A stretch of 64,000 nt of DNA, from positions 10,706,416-10,770,415 of the forward strand of contig CM036241.1 in the NCBI GenBank assembly GCA_020698575.1, given 5' to 3'. Shown in pieces: positions 21,549 through 32,300 of this stretch (position 1 is its first letter; the number at the start of each line of letters is the position of its first letter). Below the pieces are notes generated by a model that saw only the letters and a list, made by a program, of their open reading frames with translations, made no database searches and had not been told where the DNA came from. The stretch comes from Bostrychus sinensis (Eukaryota; Chordata; Actinopteri; Gobiiformes; Eleotridae). Both the position numbers and the translations under genes were made by a program.

Positions 21549-22340
21549 TCCCCATATAGTAGGACAATATTCATTTTTTTTTTTACCACTAATGCCATTA
21601 ATCCTCAGAGGTCCATGATCACAGCAGCGTGATTGAATGACGTTGCATCTTTTCAGAGTTGTAGTTTAAAAAAAATAAAAGTATTCCTGATGTTTTACTC
21701 AAAAACGGTCAGAAAAGGGATATTTACTTGTCAGAATTTTGTTTTCATGGTCACAAGTAGGAGGAGGGAGAGGAGCTGCAGGCTGCAGACTCACACACAT
21801 CACTCCCCTGCAGTTCCCAGTTTGTCCACATGTGCCGCCCTTCAGTGAGTTGTATGGAGGGCACTGTTCACTTTGTAAATGTCCCAATGTGATAGAATTA
21901 CTTCTATTAGAAACCTTTTAACATCTGACAACAGCCATTAGTTCATATTTTATTGATACAGTGAATACAGAATGAACTGGGCATGGTCCAGGTTGATTTT
22001 TACCTTTATCACCTGTGTTGAAATGGCTCCTAAAGGCATTTAGCTTTATTATAAATCACTCATTCTTTTATATGTTGCTTATAAGGACATGTTTTCACTT
22101 TTGAAGCACTCAGAAACCTTCGTTAAGAATGTTTAATTTTCTTATGTCCAAAAATGTCAAGATTTTTATTTCTGATTTTGTGTTTTTTGTGTATTCGAGG
22201 CTGTGGGGTGTTCAAATAGTACAGCAAACAAAAGTACTAACCATCTGTTCAAATAGATAAAGTTGTCCTGAACAAAATGATGTATAATATTCATATGTTT
22301 CTCAATTTCAAAGGTGATATATGAGGTAGATTCAAAAACA
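21549..22340. other. No gene recognised
   Basis: AT-rich unique sequence; open frames near 21.63-21.92 kb on both strands have no motif. Confidence 0.3.
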
Positions 22341-22344
22341 CAGA

Positions 22345-22760
22345 CCCTGAAGAGTTAAAGATACCTTTGTAACCTCAGTATTAGCTCTGGGAGTTACCAG
22401 CTCCACTCCACGAATTATTTGCTTTTCACTGTACCACAGCCACTCAGAGTTGGGGAAAACAGCCTTTTCCTACTCTGCTCCATGGCCATGGAACAATTTA
22501 CAGAGAGATCTTAAACTGGAATCAATCCTTTCAGTGATAAATGTAATCATAAAGAGTGTGGTGAAGGAGACGTGCTTGTTTTTCTTGAGAGGCTCACTAT
22601 GGTTTTAAATAGTTGTTCTAATTTTAGATTATTGATTATCTTGCTTAATCTTGCTGTGTGTTCTTGTCTTGATGACTGTATTGGCTGCTGTTGGCCAGGT
22701 CTCATGTAAAAGAGATGCTGAATCTCATTGGGACTTCCTGATTAAATAACGGTATAAATG
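22345..22760 (+). mobile_element. LINE 3' end
   Basis: A block with 'CTACTCTGCTCCATGGCCATGGAACAATTTACAGAGAGATCTT' (a PxxWN.LQ.dL-type end of LINE ORF2). It is followed by CTTGATGACTGTATTGGCTGCTG, TTGGCCAGGTCTCATGTAAA, AGAGATGCTGAATCTCATTGGGACTTCCTG and ATTAAATAACGGT, the typical 3' tail of a fish/vertebrate LINE. Stops throughout. Confidence 0.55.
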
Positions 22761-23440
22761 CATTTTTTAAAAAGGCTTTGGGGCAGTGGAAGCCAGCTGC
22801 TTTGGGCCTGAGGTGAGTTTATCCTGGACAGTGGCCTTTCAGAGAAGATTAACTTGGGAGTAGAAGCGAGAAGTTTAGCACACTTTCAGAGTTTTTGGAT
22901 GGTTTGGATGGTAAGCAGCATGCTCTTTACACCTTTAATTAACAGTGGTAAATTAGGATGGAACAACAGAGGCAATCAGAAAAACGGGACGGGATGTAAG
23001 CAGAATGTAAGTAACAAACATGGCGGTGCGGTTAGAGACCTGTGTGACTGTCTGTTGTTGTTTTTGCCATACACTGCATTAGCATTAGCAAATCTGAACG
23101 GGTACAGCTCAGAAGCCAGGTTTTGAAAGACCTGTAGAAAAAAATGGGTTTGTTTGAACGTTGTCGTTAGGTCGGACGTCAGCGGGACTTTACTGTTGTT
23201 AAAATGGAAACGGGACGAAGAAAAAAATGACACAGACAACGCGAAACTAAAAAATCTTGAAGGATCCTGTTGCCTTGAGTTTTTGTAATTTTTTTTTTTT
23301 TTTTTTTTTTTACAGTGTGGCCATGCCTGCAAACTTCAGAAAGCATTATTGCTATTTAAAACTGTGTTCAAACATTTTTCAATACACACACCCAACAACA
23401 GATTAAAACAACCAATACCAATTATAGAGAAAGTCTTGTC
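22761..23440. other. No gene recognised
   Basis: Unique sequence with a T-run (about 23288-23310). Open frames 22854-23126 and 22976-23332 (minus) show no domain. Confidence 0.3.
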
Positions 23441-23444
23441 TTAA

Positions 23445-23660
23445 CATGAGTGTGTATAATAAGAGTATACGTCCTTGGAGAGCAGCCCTAAACCACAGAC
23501 CGCTGCGTTAACCTGCTGCTCTGAGTGGTCTGGGCCGGTCCTGCAGTAAAGACCCTGCACTAATGAGAACAAACCAGAGTCTATCAATAGAGATGAGTCA
23601 ACCCCCACAGGAGCCTGTTACAGAGGCCCGCTCCAGTCCATACACTGTCTCTGCACAAAG
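23445..23660. promoter_or_regulatory. Candidate conserved non-coding block
   Basis: About 200 bp of evenly composed unique sequence inside AT-rich DNA. It includes AAACCACAG (RUNX-like), 'GCGTTAACC', TGAGTCA (AP-1-like) and CACTAATGAGAACAAA. No open frame or splice sites. The assignment rests on composition and motif words only. Confidence 0.2.
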
Positions 23661-24690
23661 CAACGCTGAAAAACACACATTTATTTTCTTTTATGAATTG
23701 TGTTTTTACCTGAAAGCCTGACGAGAAAGAGGACGGTAGATTAATATGGATGTGGCGTCTGGGCTGGTTTTAAATGGACTTTCTTGTTGATGAAGAAATA
23801 AGCCACTGGTTCCTAATCTGTTTTGTCATAGAAAAAATAGAATAGAAGAAAAAAATGAGCAGTATATATTTTTTATATTTCATAAAAATGACCCACATGT
23901 GTGCCAAGATACGAGGTAAATATGTTTAAATCAAATATTAGTTTTAATGATAACAATTAAATAGTTAAGTTATTCACAATTAAAAATATATTTTACACTA
24001 ATGGTTGATAAAAGTTGTTTTTGTTTACATATTTTGTTTTGGTTCTAAACTCTGCATCGCCCTTCGTCCAATCAGAAAAGAGACCATTGTTTTGATTTAG
24101 ACTGCAGTACCGTTTTAAACCAGTATGAGCGCTGCTGCTTACAGGAGCTTTAACAATGTCTTTAAAATAACAATAAATATAAAAAATAATAAATATAAAT
24201 ATAAACCTCTATTACATTAACTTATTTCACTGTATACAGTCTTTCATGTTCAAAATGAAAAGAAAAATCTTAAACTTTGTTATAAAATATAAATAACCCT
24301 CCTTTTAACTATTGAGAAAATATGTAACAAACTATATTAGGCCTATTAAAATAATATTTTTAGCCGTTTCACCGCTTTTTAATCAATCATTTTTGATAAA
24401 TCAAGTGTCAAGAGACAATTTTTATTGCTTATTTGTTTTCATAGATTTCATGAAAAGACTGCAAATATTTTCTAATGAAGCCCTGTTTGGGAATCAGTGG
24501 AATAAGCAGTGGTGTATAGTGTCTGTATTGATGGTGGGCTGGCAATAATATTGATATTAATATTGATAATTAGTTAGCAATACAGTAATAGTAAGGTAAA
24601 ATTTGGAACATGGCTGGTAAATTTTTATTATTTTTCATGTAACCCTCTGTACAGCGTCTTTGAGTGTCTTAAAAAGTGCTTCATAAAGAA
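23661..24690. other. AT-rich; repeat copy at 24000-24165
   Basis: No gene. Bases about 24000-24165 (TTTGTTTACATATTTTGTTTTGG, CCAATCAGAAAAGAGACCATTG, TTTAGACTGCAGTACCG) occur as a reverse copy at 46640-46800, so this is a dispersed repeat. The rest is AT-rich. Confidence 0.4.
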
Positions 24691-24693
24691 AAT

Positions 24694-24738
<45 letters not shown>
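24694..24738. repeat. (ATT)n microsatellite
   Basis: A pure run of about 15 ATT/TAT units. Confidence 0.95.
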
Positions 24739-24739
<1 letters not shown>

Positions 24740-25022
24740 ATTTCGGTGTCTGGGCTGAATAAATGTAGCTCTGATGCTCTGGAAATCAAGGGGGCGAGAC
24801 TTGTCACACTTGTCAATCATTAAATTAGAGAGACACTTTACTAAACAACAGGACTTTTACTTTATATGTGCCATGTGTGAAGTAAGAAATATATCACCCA
24901 ACAACATGTCTGACAAAAAAAAGTCTCCCTCATTTCCTGTCTTGTTTACTCTCACTCTAAAAATTTAAGTCTAGAAAACCAGAGAAAATAAAAGCAGTCA
25001 CATGTTGTATTGGATTTCCTAA

Positions 25023-25333
25023 AGCAGAACTTTTCTTGTTTCTTTGCAGTTATTGCCTCATTTTCCACTGTTGAGCGCCCCCTACGTTTTGGAGTAAAGC
25101 ACAATCATAAATACTCAAGTCCAGCTGACTCCTATATGATCCCCTCACTCGGCTTTAATTTTGTTCCCCCATTTTTTTATTTTTTGCCATTTTGGCCGCT
25201 CTGGCGTGACAAAAATCGAGAAATAAAGCTGTTTCTATGTTGTCGTTTGGTGTTGTTTTCAACCCAGAAGAGGAGACTGGGCGCTTCATTCACTCCGACA
25301 CAGTTTATTTAAAAAAAGTTACACAGTTCTGCT
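25023..25333 (-). mobile_element. TTAA-flanked MITE, family 1, copy 3
   Basis: Begins AGCAGAACTTTTC (after CTAA 25019-25022) and ends AGTTCTGCT before TTAA (25334-25337), so it has 9-bp perfect terminal inverted repeats. It is reversed relative to the copies at 579 and 26643: GCGTGACAAAAATCGAGAAATAAA here matches the inverse of 785-815. Non-coding. Confidence 0.65.
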
Positions 25334-25337
25334 TTAA

Positions 25338-25673
25338 TAATGAATCCAATCACCAGCTCTCCAAATGCCAGTACATTGAAACATATTGTGAAGTGAAATG
25401 TCGTGATGTTGGAAATGATCTCTTGCAGCGGGAGGAGGAGCTGGAGGAGTGCGTTACATAAGAGCAGTGAGCAGAGATTGACAGAGTCCACAGAGAGGAG
25501 AGAATAAAGTGACACCGATAATTACTCTGTATCCAGTTACATAAACCAGGTAGAGAGAGAAATATTCACTTTGTACACTTTGTTACACTCACAACTGTCT
25601 CTTTTTGATGTTTTTGTGAGAATTCATGTGACACTTGCTTTTCTCTCCTTGAAATTAAACACTGGTCTTTTGG
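25338..25673. other. No gene recognised
   Basis: Unique sequence between two mobile elements; open frames 25237-25461 and 25309-25515 have no motif. Confidence 0.3.
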
Positions 25674-25681
25674 AAGGAGGC

Positions 25682-26105
25682 TAGGGCTGAAAAAACATGC
25701 GATATTCGATAACTATGTTGAAAACTGCGATAACAATATTATTGCAATATTTGAAAATAGAGCCTACTTTTCATAGCATAGTAAGTAAATTCACAAAAAT
25801 GTAAGTTCCTGTATTTACAAGTCAAAACAGCGACAAAATCAAAACTTACCACAGACTAAACCAGGAATAAAACAAGGCTAAGCTGTGACTAAATGAATTA
25901 AATTACCACTTAAACTGGACTGTTTAAACATTTTTATTTAGTCACAACACATGTTCTTTTAAGGCTCTGGTGGAAAATGATTCTTCAGTGTAAATCTCTG
26001 TCAGATGGAAGACCATAGCGTTATTGTGATATATTTAGATTCTTGCGATACGCATATTGCGTTTGCTGATATTGCGATAATTTTGCGATATATTGTGTAG
26101 CACTA
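25682..26105. mobile_element. hAT-type MITE, perfect 8-bp duplication
   Basis: A 424-bp element flanked by AAGGAGGC on both sides (25674-25681 and 26106-26113), the 8-bp duplication of hAT transposition. The termini TAGGGCTGAAAAAAC and TGTGTAGCACTA are imperfect inverses. The interior is symmetric and rich in GATATTGCGATA-like words near both ends (GCGATATTCGATAAC left; TGCGATAATTTTGCGATATA right). No coding frame. Confidence 0.8.
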
Positions 26106-26237
26106 AAGGAGGCCATAAAATCCTCCAAATTCAAAGCCTCTTGTTTACAGTTTCAGTAAACCCTGCGATCAACTGTGATAATTTGTGTTCAAAAGAATAA
26201 AAAAGTGTAAGAGAGGCCGGTTTATGGGCATTTTAAC

Positions 26238-26294
<57 letters not shown>
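26238..26294. repeat. (AAT)n microsatellite
   Basis: About 19 uninterrupted AAT units, directly followed by a tRNA-related SINE. Confidence 0.95.
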
Positions 26295-26295
<1 letters not shown>

Positions 26296-26300
26296 GATTA

Positions 26301-26562
26301 GCTTTATATTGTGGCTTACAAGCTTCTCAGAGTGCTTTCTATCACTCAGTTATTCCTTCAGACTGACAGAAACGTGGCTGTCAGTCTGCGCCCACAGCCT
26401 CTCTGACCACCACCAAACACAGTCACACTGACACATTCACACAGAGGCAAGTATGAATATGCAAAGTGGGTGAAGTGTCTTGCCAAAGGACACAACGGCA
26501 GTATGCAATGCTGATAACAGAGATCGAACTGCCAACTTTTGGGTTAGTTGGTGTGCTGTTAA
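26301..26562 (+). repeat. tRNA-related SINE-like repeat
   Basis: Contains TTTATATTGTGGCTTACAAG, GAGGCAAGTATGAATATGC, GTGAAGTGTCTTGCCAAAGG, ACACAACGGCAGTATGC and GATCGAACTGCCAACTTTTG. The same order occurs at 35305-35535 and 44685-44965. Confidence 0.5.
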
Positions 26563-26642
26563 GTCCATAAGTATTTGGACACTGGCATAAGTTTTGTTAT
26601 TTTAGCTTTTTCACCAAAACTAATAAAGTCATATGTGCTTAA

Positions 26643-27051
26643 AGCAGAACTTGGTAACTTTTTTACCTTAAATAAACTGTTTCGGAGTCTGTGTGATGGT
26701 TAAATGAGTTGTTGTGGGGTAAATGAAAGGTGTGGCATTGCCCCCTGGTGTCTCGGGGCTGAAATTTTTTTGCAACAGTGAGCGCCGTCGACCCGGAGTC
26801 ATAGAAGTCTCGGGCCTCGCGAGAAAGCGGCACATCCCGGTTAGCAAAACAACAAGCTAGCAACCGCTTTATTTCTCAGTTTTCTATGTGTCAGAGTGGC
26901 CAAAAAACTTCCAAAAGTAAAGACGAGCGAGGGGTCACACAGGAGTCACATGGGCTTGTGAGTATTTACGATAGTGCTGAACTGTAGGGGCTTTGTAGAG
27001 GAAAGAAAGGCAAAAAAAGCCAAGAAACAAGCCGAGTTACTGAGTTCTGCT
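26643..27051 (+). mobile_element. TTAA-flanked MITE, family 1, copy 4
   Basis: Ends AGCAGAACT and AGTTCTGCT are perfect 9-bp inverted repeats, flanked by TTAA (26639-26642) and TTAC (27052-27055). Internal landmarks: CTTTTTTACCTTAAATAAAC, GAGTCTGTGTGATGGTTAAA, TCTCGGG, and TTTATTTCTCAG..TTTCTATG. It has inserted into a Tc1-related remnant whose TIR-like word TAAGTCCATAAGTATTTGGA lies just left (about 26559-26578). Confidence 0.7.
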
Positions 27052-27056
27052 TTACA

Positions 27057-27300
27057 GTGCAGACTCTCAGCTGTAATTTGAGAGTATTCACCTCCAAATC
27101 GGAGAAAGGGTTTAGGACTTACAGCTCTTTTATGTGCAGCTGCCTCTTTTTCAGGGGCTCAAAAGTACATGTCCATGGGCTCCAGACATCAGGCAGTCAT
27201 TACCTGCAAAGGATTTCCCCCCAAAGTATTAAAATTTAACATTTTATTCATAGTCATGTTCATCTGTCCAATTACTTTTGAGCCCCTGAAAAAGAGGCAG
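27057..27300. mobile_element. Tc1-related remnant with 27-bp hairpin
   Basis: Contains GGAGAAAGGGTTTAGGACTT and 'TTTTTCAGGGGCTCAAAAGT', words of a Tc1-like family right arm. Bases 27141-27167 and 27273-27299 are perfect 27-bp inverted repeats around a 105-bp loop. No coding sequence. Confidence 0.5.
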
Positions 27301-27733
27301 GCACACTTTACTTATGGCTTACTTATGTGATGCTCAAGGTTAAGATAAGTGAAAAAAATCCTATTTAGTGTCTGAAATTGTTGAGGCAAAGGCGTTACAA
27401 TCAGTCCCTGCAGTAATCTGTTAGAAAAGTGACACATTTCTCTTGTTCTCTGTGACTCTTTGTTATTGCTCCTGTCTTCCTCTCCAAACTGGGACTGTGA
27501 TAAGTTACAAGAACAACATCAATACTTTGAAACAGCAGGATTTCTTGATGAATGTTCGCATAAAAAAACCATTACAATGCATGCACTACTCCCAAAGGTT
27601 TAGCGGCGTTTTTGAACAAACCCCTGACATTTTTACTGTCCCACTGAAACCAATTTGTGCTGGACATCCCTTCTGTAAATCTCATTCATAAGGCAACCAT
27701 AACCACACTGTATCTTTCCCACCATCGAAAATA
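27301..27733. other. No gene recognised
   Basis: Unique sequence; the open frame 27443-27691 has no motif. Confidence 0.3.
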
Positions 27734-28186
27734 TTGCGCCACACTTTTCTTTTCCAGTATCACCGATGTGTTGTGCCATTACAGAAGCGTGAGTGCTGCC
27801 TGTGTACTAGACCCAGTTCCCACCTTCCCACGGAGCAACGAGAGCAGGTGGGACTCAGACTCGACCGTCCCTCAGACTCGCCGTTGTATAAGAAGAGCGG
27901 CCCGATAACAGCGCGTTCAGAAATATCCAGGGCTGCTGTAGTGTGGGAGTGTTGTGTGAAAACATTCATACAGAAAGTGTGCTGCAAGTGCAAACCCGTG
28001 AATAAGAACGAGATACAGCGATACAGTGAGTCACCGAAATGTGATCCGACTTGTCCTCGCATTTGGGATTCAACCCTGTTCAATGCTTGTTTTAATATAT
28101 TTTTCATGTGTTTTTTTATTTATTTTATCCGTGGTCCTTTTTTATTTCAAATGCGTTACTCACCTGGCCTTGACTGTTCTTTGTAA
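27734..28186 (+). CDS. Unrecognised 150-codon open frame
   Basis: I do not recognise this. The frame is open for 150 codons, with a GC-richer first two-thirds (27770-28060) that is unlike the flanks. It is rich in Cys (ECCLC, WECC, VCCKCK) and ends in a hydrophobic Phe-rich stretch (FNIFFMCFFIYFI). An AATAAA lies at 28196-28201, just past the stop. A CAG at 27782-27784 before AAGCG could be a splice acceptor. The minus strand is also open here (28107-27760). It could be a terminal exon, a processed copy or part of an unknown repeat; coding status is unproven. Confidence 0.2.
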   Translation: MRHTFLFQYHRCVVPLQKRECCLCTRPSSHLPTEQREQVGLRLDRPSDSPLYKKSGPITARSEISRAAVVWECCVKTFIQKVCCKCKPVNKNEIQRYSESPKCDPTCPRIWDSTLFNACFNIFFMCFFIYFIRGPFLFQMRYSPGLDCSL

Positions 28187-28245
28187 AATGTTTTGAATAA
28201 AAGTGTTTTCTATTTAGTTCAGTGTTATTGTGAATGCATTTCCAG

Positions 28246-28837
28246 TAGAAATGGGATTTCTGGCTCTTTAATGGAAGCTGAATCTTTGGGATCTGTCCAT
28301 TTCTAAGAGCCGTTCATTGGACTGGCTCATTTTTGGATTTATGTCATTTTAAGAAGCCACTCAGTTCAGTAGTCAAAATAAAATGTATTCATTGATGATA
28401 ATAAAATGAGCATGTGTGGACTAACTTCACTAATGTTGATGATGAGAACACCATTTAGGATTTATTATATGTCCAAAATGTGCAAAATATAACTATCTTG
28501 ACATAAGTTCATGCAAAAAATGTCAGTAAAAACTAAGGAATAAACAATAAACTTTCATGCACACAGATGTAGGCGCTGAGAGGCTGTCTGTGCTCCTCTC
28601 CTCCTCCTCTTCATCTCTTTCTGTTTCCATATGACTCTTTCTTGAGCTTGAGTTCTTTCTCTTTTTCTGCTGAGGTTTTTTTCACGGTCGGCAAACAAAA
28701 AAGAGCTTGTTCAGTTCAATACAAGAGTAAAAACAAAAAAAGGAACGGCTCACGCACCTCTCTGACTCAGTTCTCAGAGTTCACGGTGAAGAGCTGTTCA
28801 AAAGATTCGGATCGTTCATGAACGTCACATCTCTGCC
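28246..28837. repeat. Dispersed repeat, pair of 37.7-38.25 kb
   Basis: Shares with 37728-38257, in the same order and orientation: CACCATTTAGGATTTATT, AATGTGCAAAATA, AATGTCAGTAAAAACTAA, TCTCTTTCTGTTTC..TATGACTC, CTTGAGCTTG, TTTTTTTCAC.GT.GGCAAACA and ATCGTTCATGAA.GTCACATC. The last word and the left AGAAATGGGATTTCT are imperfectly inverse, suggesting a hAT-like element. No clear duplication was found. Confidence 0.55.
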
Positions 28838-28880
28838 AAAATGTATCCACATTCACATCGTATCTGTCTGTGTTCATGTT

Positions 28881-29403
28881 CTGTGGTTCAATTTCTGTAC
28901 TTAAATAAAAAAACAGATAAAGAAAAGTATCACATGAAAATTTCTACTTAAGTAATAGTATAAAAGTACTAGAGTAGAAAAGTAAAAGTATTTCACGCAG
29001 ACACAACAGCTCATGAATGTGTTAAATGTGTGGGATTTTGCTGATTCCAGATAAAATGAACAAACTGCTGCAGTAGAAGAAACTGAATCTGAATGTTGCT
29101 GAGGTTTTCTGTCTTTATTATTCTGATGTTTCTAAAGCAGTACTACTTTACTGCATCTGTTATATTTAAGTACTGTGTGTCTACAAGGCCATGACAAAAA
29201 CAAATGATTTTAAACCAAAACTCAAAATACTTTGTACTTCAAACCAAGTCATAAAAGTGGAGTAAAATGTACAGATACCTGCTCTAGAATGTAATGAAGT
29301 AAAAGTAAAAGTATCCCTTGTAAATATTACTCAAATAAGGTACAGATACATGAAAATTGTACTTAGTAATTAAGTACTTTTACTTCGTTACATTCCACCA
29401 CTG
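28881..29403. mobile_element. hAT-type MITE, perfect 8-bp duplication
   Basis: A 523-bp element flanked by TTCATGTT on both sides (28873-28880 and 29404-29411). Termini CTGTGGTTCAATTTC and CATTCCACCACTG are inverse with some decay. The interior carries the TACTTAAGTAA / AAGTACTTTTACTTCGTTAC signature of a widespread fish repeat. It is the reference copy here for the broken relatives at 3.8, 9.8, 10.4 and 56.8 kb. Confidence 0.8.
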
Positions 29404-29689
29404 TTCATGTTTGTCTTTTTGGGTGTTTCTCTGTGTAACAAACATAGCCAGTGCTGGAATAACCACTTTTCTTTGAGCTGTTTGTTCAGAGATGACAGTA
29501 GACCAACAGCCAATGGGAGCGTATGCAGGGATGTGATTGGACAAACCTTATCGGCAGAGGCTGAACATTTTAAAATCCTTGATAATAAAGTCTGTATCAC
29601 TGAATCTCACACCAAATACCACCACAACAAAATATTTGGCAAAGTACTGTTTGAATGGGCTAAAATGAGTGTTTAAACCAAGGCACAAA
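29404..29689. other. No gene recognised
   Basis: Unique sequence with open frames on both strands; no motif. Confidence 0.3.
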
Positions 29690-29985
29690 ACAGAGATTAA
29701 CCCAGAAAAGGTTCACACAGCGTCCCTGGACTAGTTCTGATCATTAAGCTTAAATTGCCGTCACTACGACGCAGTCAGCTCATTTACCTATCTGTTAGCG
29801 TCAGGTTGCTAATAGCCGTGCTAAATAGCCATTTTATGCTCAGTCTATTCCCCACTGTTACTAGCAGGGGGCAAAAAGAAGACTTTTTTATACATATACA
29901 TTATTTTAAGTTATAAAATGTGAAATACTAGTGCAAAGGTGTTGAAAACAATTTCACAAAAGCCTAAAAACATAACATAGGGCCT
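29690..29985 (-). mobile_element. TTAA MITE, family 2, copy 2
   Basis: Right end ATAACATAGGGCC before TTAA (29986-29989). Internal words GCTCATTTACCTATCTGTTAGCGTC, GTTGCTAATAGCCG, CCCACTGTTACTAGCAGGGGGC, TTATAAAATGTGAAATACTA and AAAGGTG match, in reverse, the copies at 40.4 and 45.9 kb. The left end is not resolved. It carries a CTCF-like word (29861-29872) with one mismatch. Confidence 0.5.
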
Positions 29986-29989
29986 TTAA

Positions 29990-30502
29990 AGACTAAACAG
30001 GGACTAAAACAAGACTAAACCAGGAAAAAAAAAAAACACGGGGCTACACTGACCCAACCAGAGCAGGACTAAAACATATTAAAAAATAAATAAATTAAAC
30101 TATATCAGGACATGAACTGCGAAAGACTCCTGAAGAAGCAGTTTGTGAAACACTGGTCCATTAAACATCTTCACAAATACGTCCTAATACAATTTGCTAT
30201 TTGCTTTTTAAAGGACAAAAAATCAGCATACCATACATGAGTTAGTTATAAGTAGAGTGTGCTGTAAGTGCTCTTGAAGAATCGTGGCTGTTGTTTCTCA
30301 GTAATTATGGCCCTTTGTGCTGCTGACCTATACAGCCGTGCATTTAAACACCTGTCTGAATAAGTGGCTCTGTCCTGGACAGCACAGTTGTGGAAGTACA
30401 CAACAAGACGGTATCTAATAAAATGCTTTCTGCTGAGGTTTCTGACTGCATCTTTTGTCTAAGTTTGTTTTACTGAGCAAGATCTGTCATTGCACAACGG
30501 CA
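29990..30502. other. Unique; possible conserved block
   Basis: No gene. 30170-30460 is repeat-free and contains CAGTAATTATGGCCC and TTGCTATTTGCTTTTTAAAGG, with a texture like conserved non-coding DNA. No direct evidence. Confidence 0.25.
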
Positions 30503-31392
30503 CTGCGGGAGTGACGAGGATGGATAGGATCAGGAATAAGTATAGTCTTTACCAGTGGTTCTCAAACTCTGGTTCAGGTACCACTGGTCAGGAGTCTTGA
30601 GTTGCTCAAGCCCTGATTTATAACCAGTTTTATTCCTGGGTTTAGACCTGGTTTAGTCCTGGATTAGTTCTAGTTACGTCCTCATTTATTCCTTGTTTAG
30701 ACCGGGTTTAGTGCCGGTTTAGACCTGGTTTCATCCTTGTTTTGACCTGGTTTAGTTCTGGTTTAGTCCTTGTTCAGATATGGTTGAGACCTGGATTAAC
30801 ACTTGTTTAGAGCTGGTTTAGTCCGGGTTTAGACCTGGTTTTGTCCCGGTTTAGTCCTGATTTAGACCTGGTTTAGACCTGGTTTGACCTGGTTTAGTTC
30901 TGGTTTAGTCCTCGTTCAGATCTGGTTTCATCTTGGTTTAGTCCTGGTTTAGATCTGGTTTAATCCTCATTTTGTCCTGGTTTGGATCTGATTTAGACCT
31001 GGTTTAGTCCTGGTCTAGAACTGATTTAGTTCTGGTTTAGTTCAGATTTAGTCCTCGTTCAGATATTGTTTCGTCCTGGTTTAGTCCAGGTTTAGACCTG
31101 GTTTAGCCCTGATTTTAGACCTGCTTTAGTCCTGTTTTACTGCTCATTTTGTCCTGGTTTAGTTCTGATTCAGTCCTGGTTTAGCCCTGGTTTTAGACCT
31201 GGTTTAGTCTTGGTTTAGTCCTAGTTTAGTCCTGGTTTAGACCTGGTTTAGTTCTAATTTTGACCTGGTTTAATCCAAGACTGGGTAGATGGATGCTGAG
31301 GCCTAGAGGAGGAGCAGAGAGGAGCTGTTGGTGTGAGAGCAGAGGATGCAGAGGACAGGGTTCGATGGAGGCAGAGGATTCACTGTGAAGAG
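30503..31392 (+). mobile_element. LINE fragment split by hAT minisatellite element
   Basis: The left piece (GAGTGACGAGGATGGATAGG, ATCAGGAATAAGTATAG; 30511-30545) matches 5595-5630, and the right piece (GGGTAGATGGATGCTGAGG..GCAGAGGATTCACTGTG; 31286-31386) continues the same LINE C-terminus and tail. Between them is an element starting CAGTGGTTCTCAAACTCTGG (30553) that carries a TCCTGGTTTAG array. About 90 bp of LINE is missing at the right junction, and no right hAT terminus is visible. Confidence 0.6.
30580..31278 (+). repeat. GGTTTAG minisatellite array A
   Basis: About 700 bp of degenerate 11-12-bp units (TCCTGGTTTAG / ACCTGGTTTAG / TTCTGGTTTAG), roughly 58 units. Units differ by T/C, A/G or one-base length changes. 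The array follows a hAT left terminus at 30553. Confidence 0.85.
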
Positions 31393-31996
31393 CAAAAACT
31401 CTTTCTGTGCTTTGTACACTGAAAAATATTCTCTACTGTATATGCCAATAATATGAATCATGCTATTTAATATTATTTTGTTTATTGAATGCAGGTGACC
31501 ACAGGAAACAAGAAGGAGAAAGGAGAAAGTGTTGTTCTCAGGCGTGAGTTTGTGTTTCCTTCAGGCTGCAGGAAATAAATGGTTTAGTCTCTTTTATAAT
31601 GAGGCACTGCCTGGTTCTTCTTCTCTCACAAAACAGCGGCTGCATCCTGGGTCAGTGACTGGAGCTGGATCACAAAGTGTTGTGTTGTGTTGTGAAGTGG
31701 TGGATATAGGAGAACTGCTGTAATCAATATGTGCACTCACAATGAGCACACTGAGCACAGACTGTAATCATATTGAGACGTACATTCATTCTGCGGAGTT
31801 TGTTTGATGGAGAGAGGAGTGGCCACAGCCTGGGACCAATGCACTGATGTTTTGTTAATCTTTAGAGCTGCGTTATCCAAAAACTCAAACCTTTGTGCTC
31901 CCGACCTCCATACCTCACCTCCACCACCTCTTCTGTATGATTTTCAACCACCAGTGTTGGAAGAAACCCAAATAACATATTATAGGCTTGGTCATT
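31393..31996. other. No gene recognised
   Basis: Unique sequence with short open frames (31529-31723, 31804-32016) lacking motifs. Confidence 0.3.
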
Positions 31997-32300
31997 TAGG
32001 CTTTAAAGGGTTATAGCTATATAATGTAAAATTGACTTTTTTGAGCTTTCTACATGTTATAATGTTGTTCCCTCATCAAAAACAAATCTGGAGTTGTGTT
32101 TTGTTTCATTCACGCCTGACTGAGTAATGCTGTAGTCTCTGACGTTGAGTGTCTGAGGCCTCTGAACACTCGTTCCCATGAGCCTCCAGCTTTCCCACGA
32201 AGCCCCGCCCATTCCAGGAAGCACTGGCCAATCAACAAGCCCTCTTCTGTTTCCACTGATTCCTCACAGACATTTTTCACTTTGAAGTAAAATGGCATGG
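31997..32300. mobile_element. TTAA MITE, family 2, fragment
   Basis: CTTTAAAGGGTTATAGCTAT, TTTGAGCTTTCTACATGTTATAATGTTGT and TGTTTCATTCACGC match the family 2 internal order (compare 4142-4260 and 46175-46220). The right end was not located. Confidence 0.4.
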
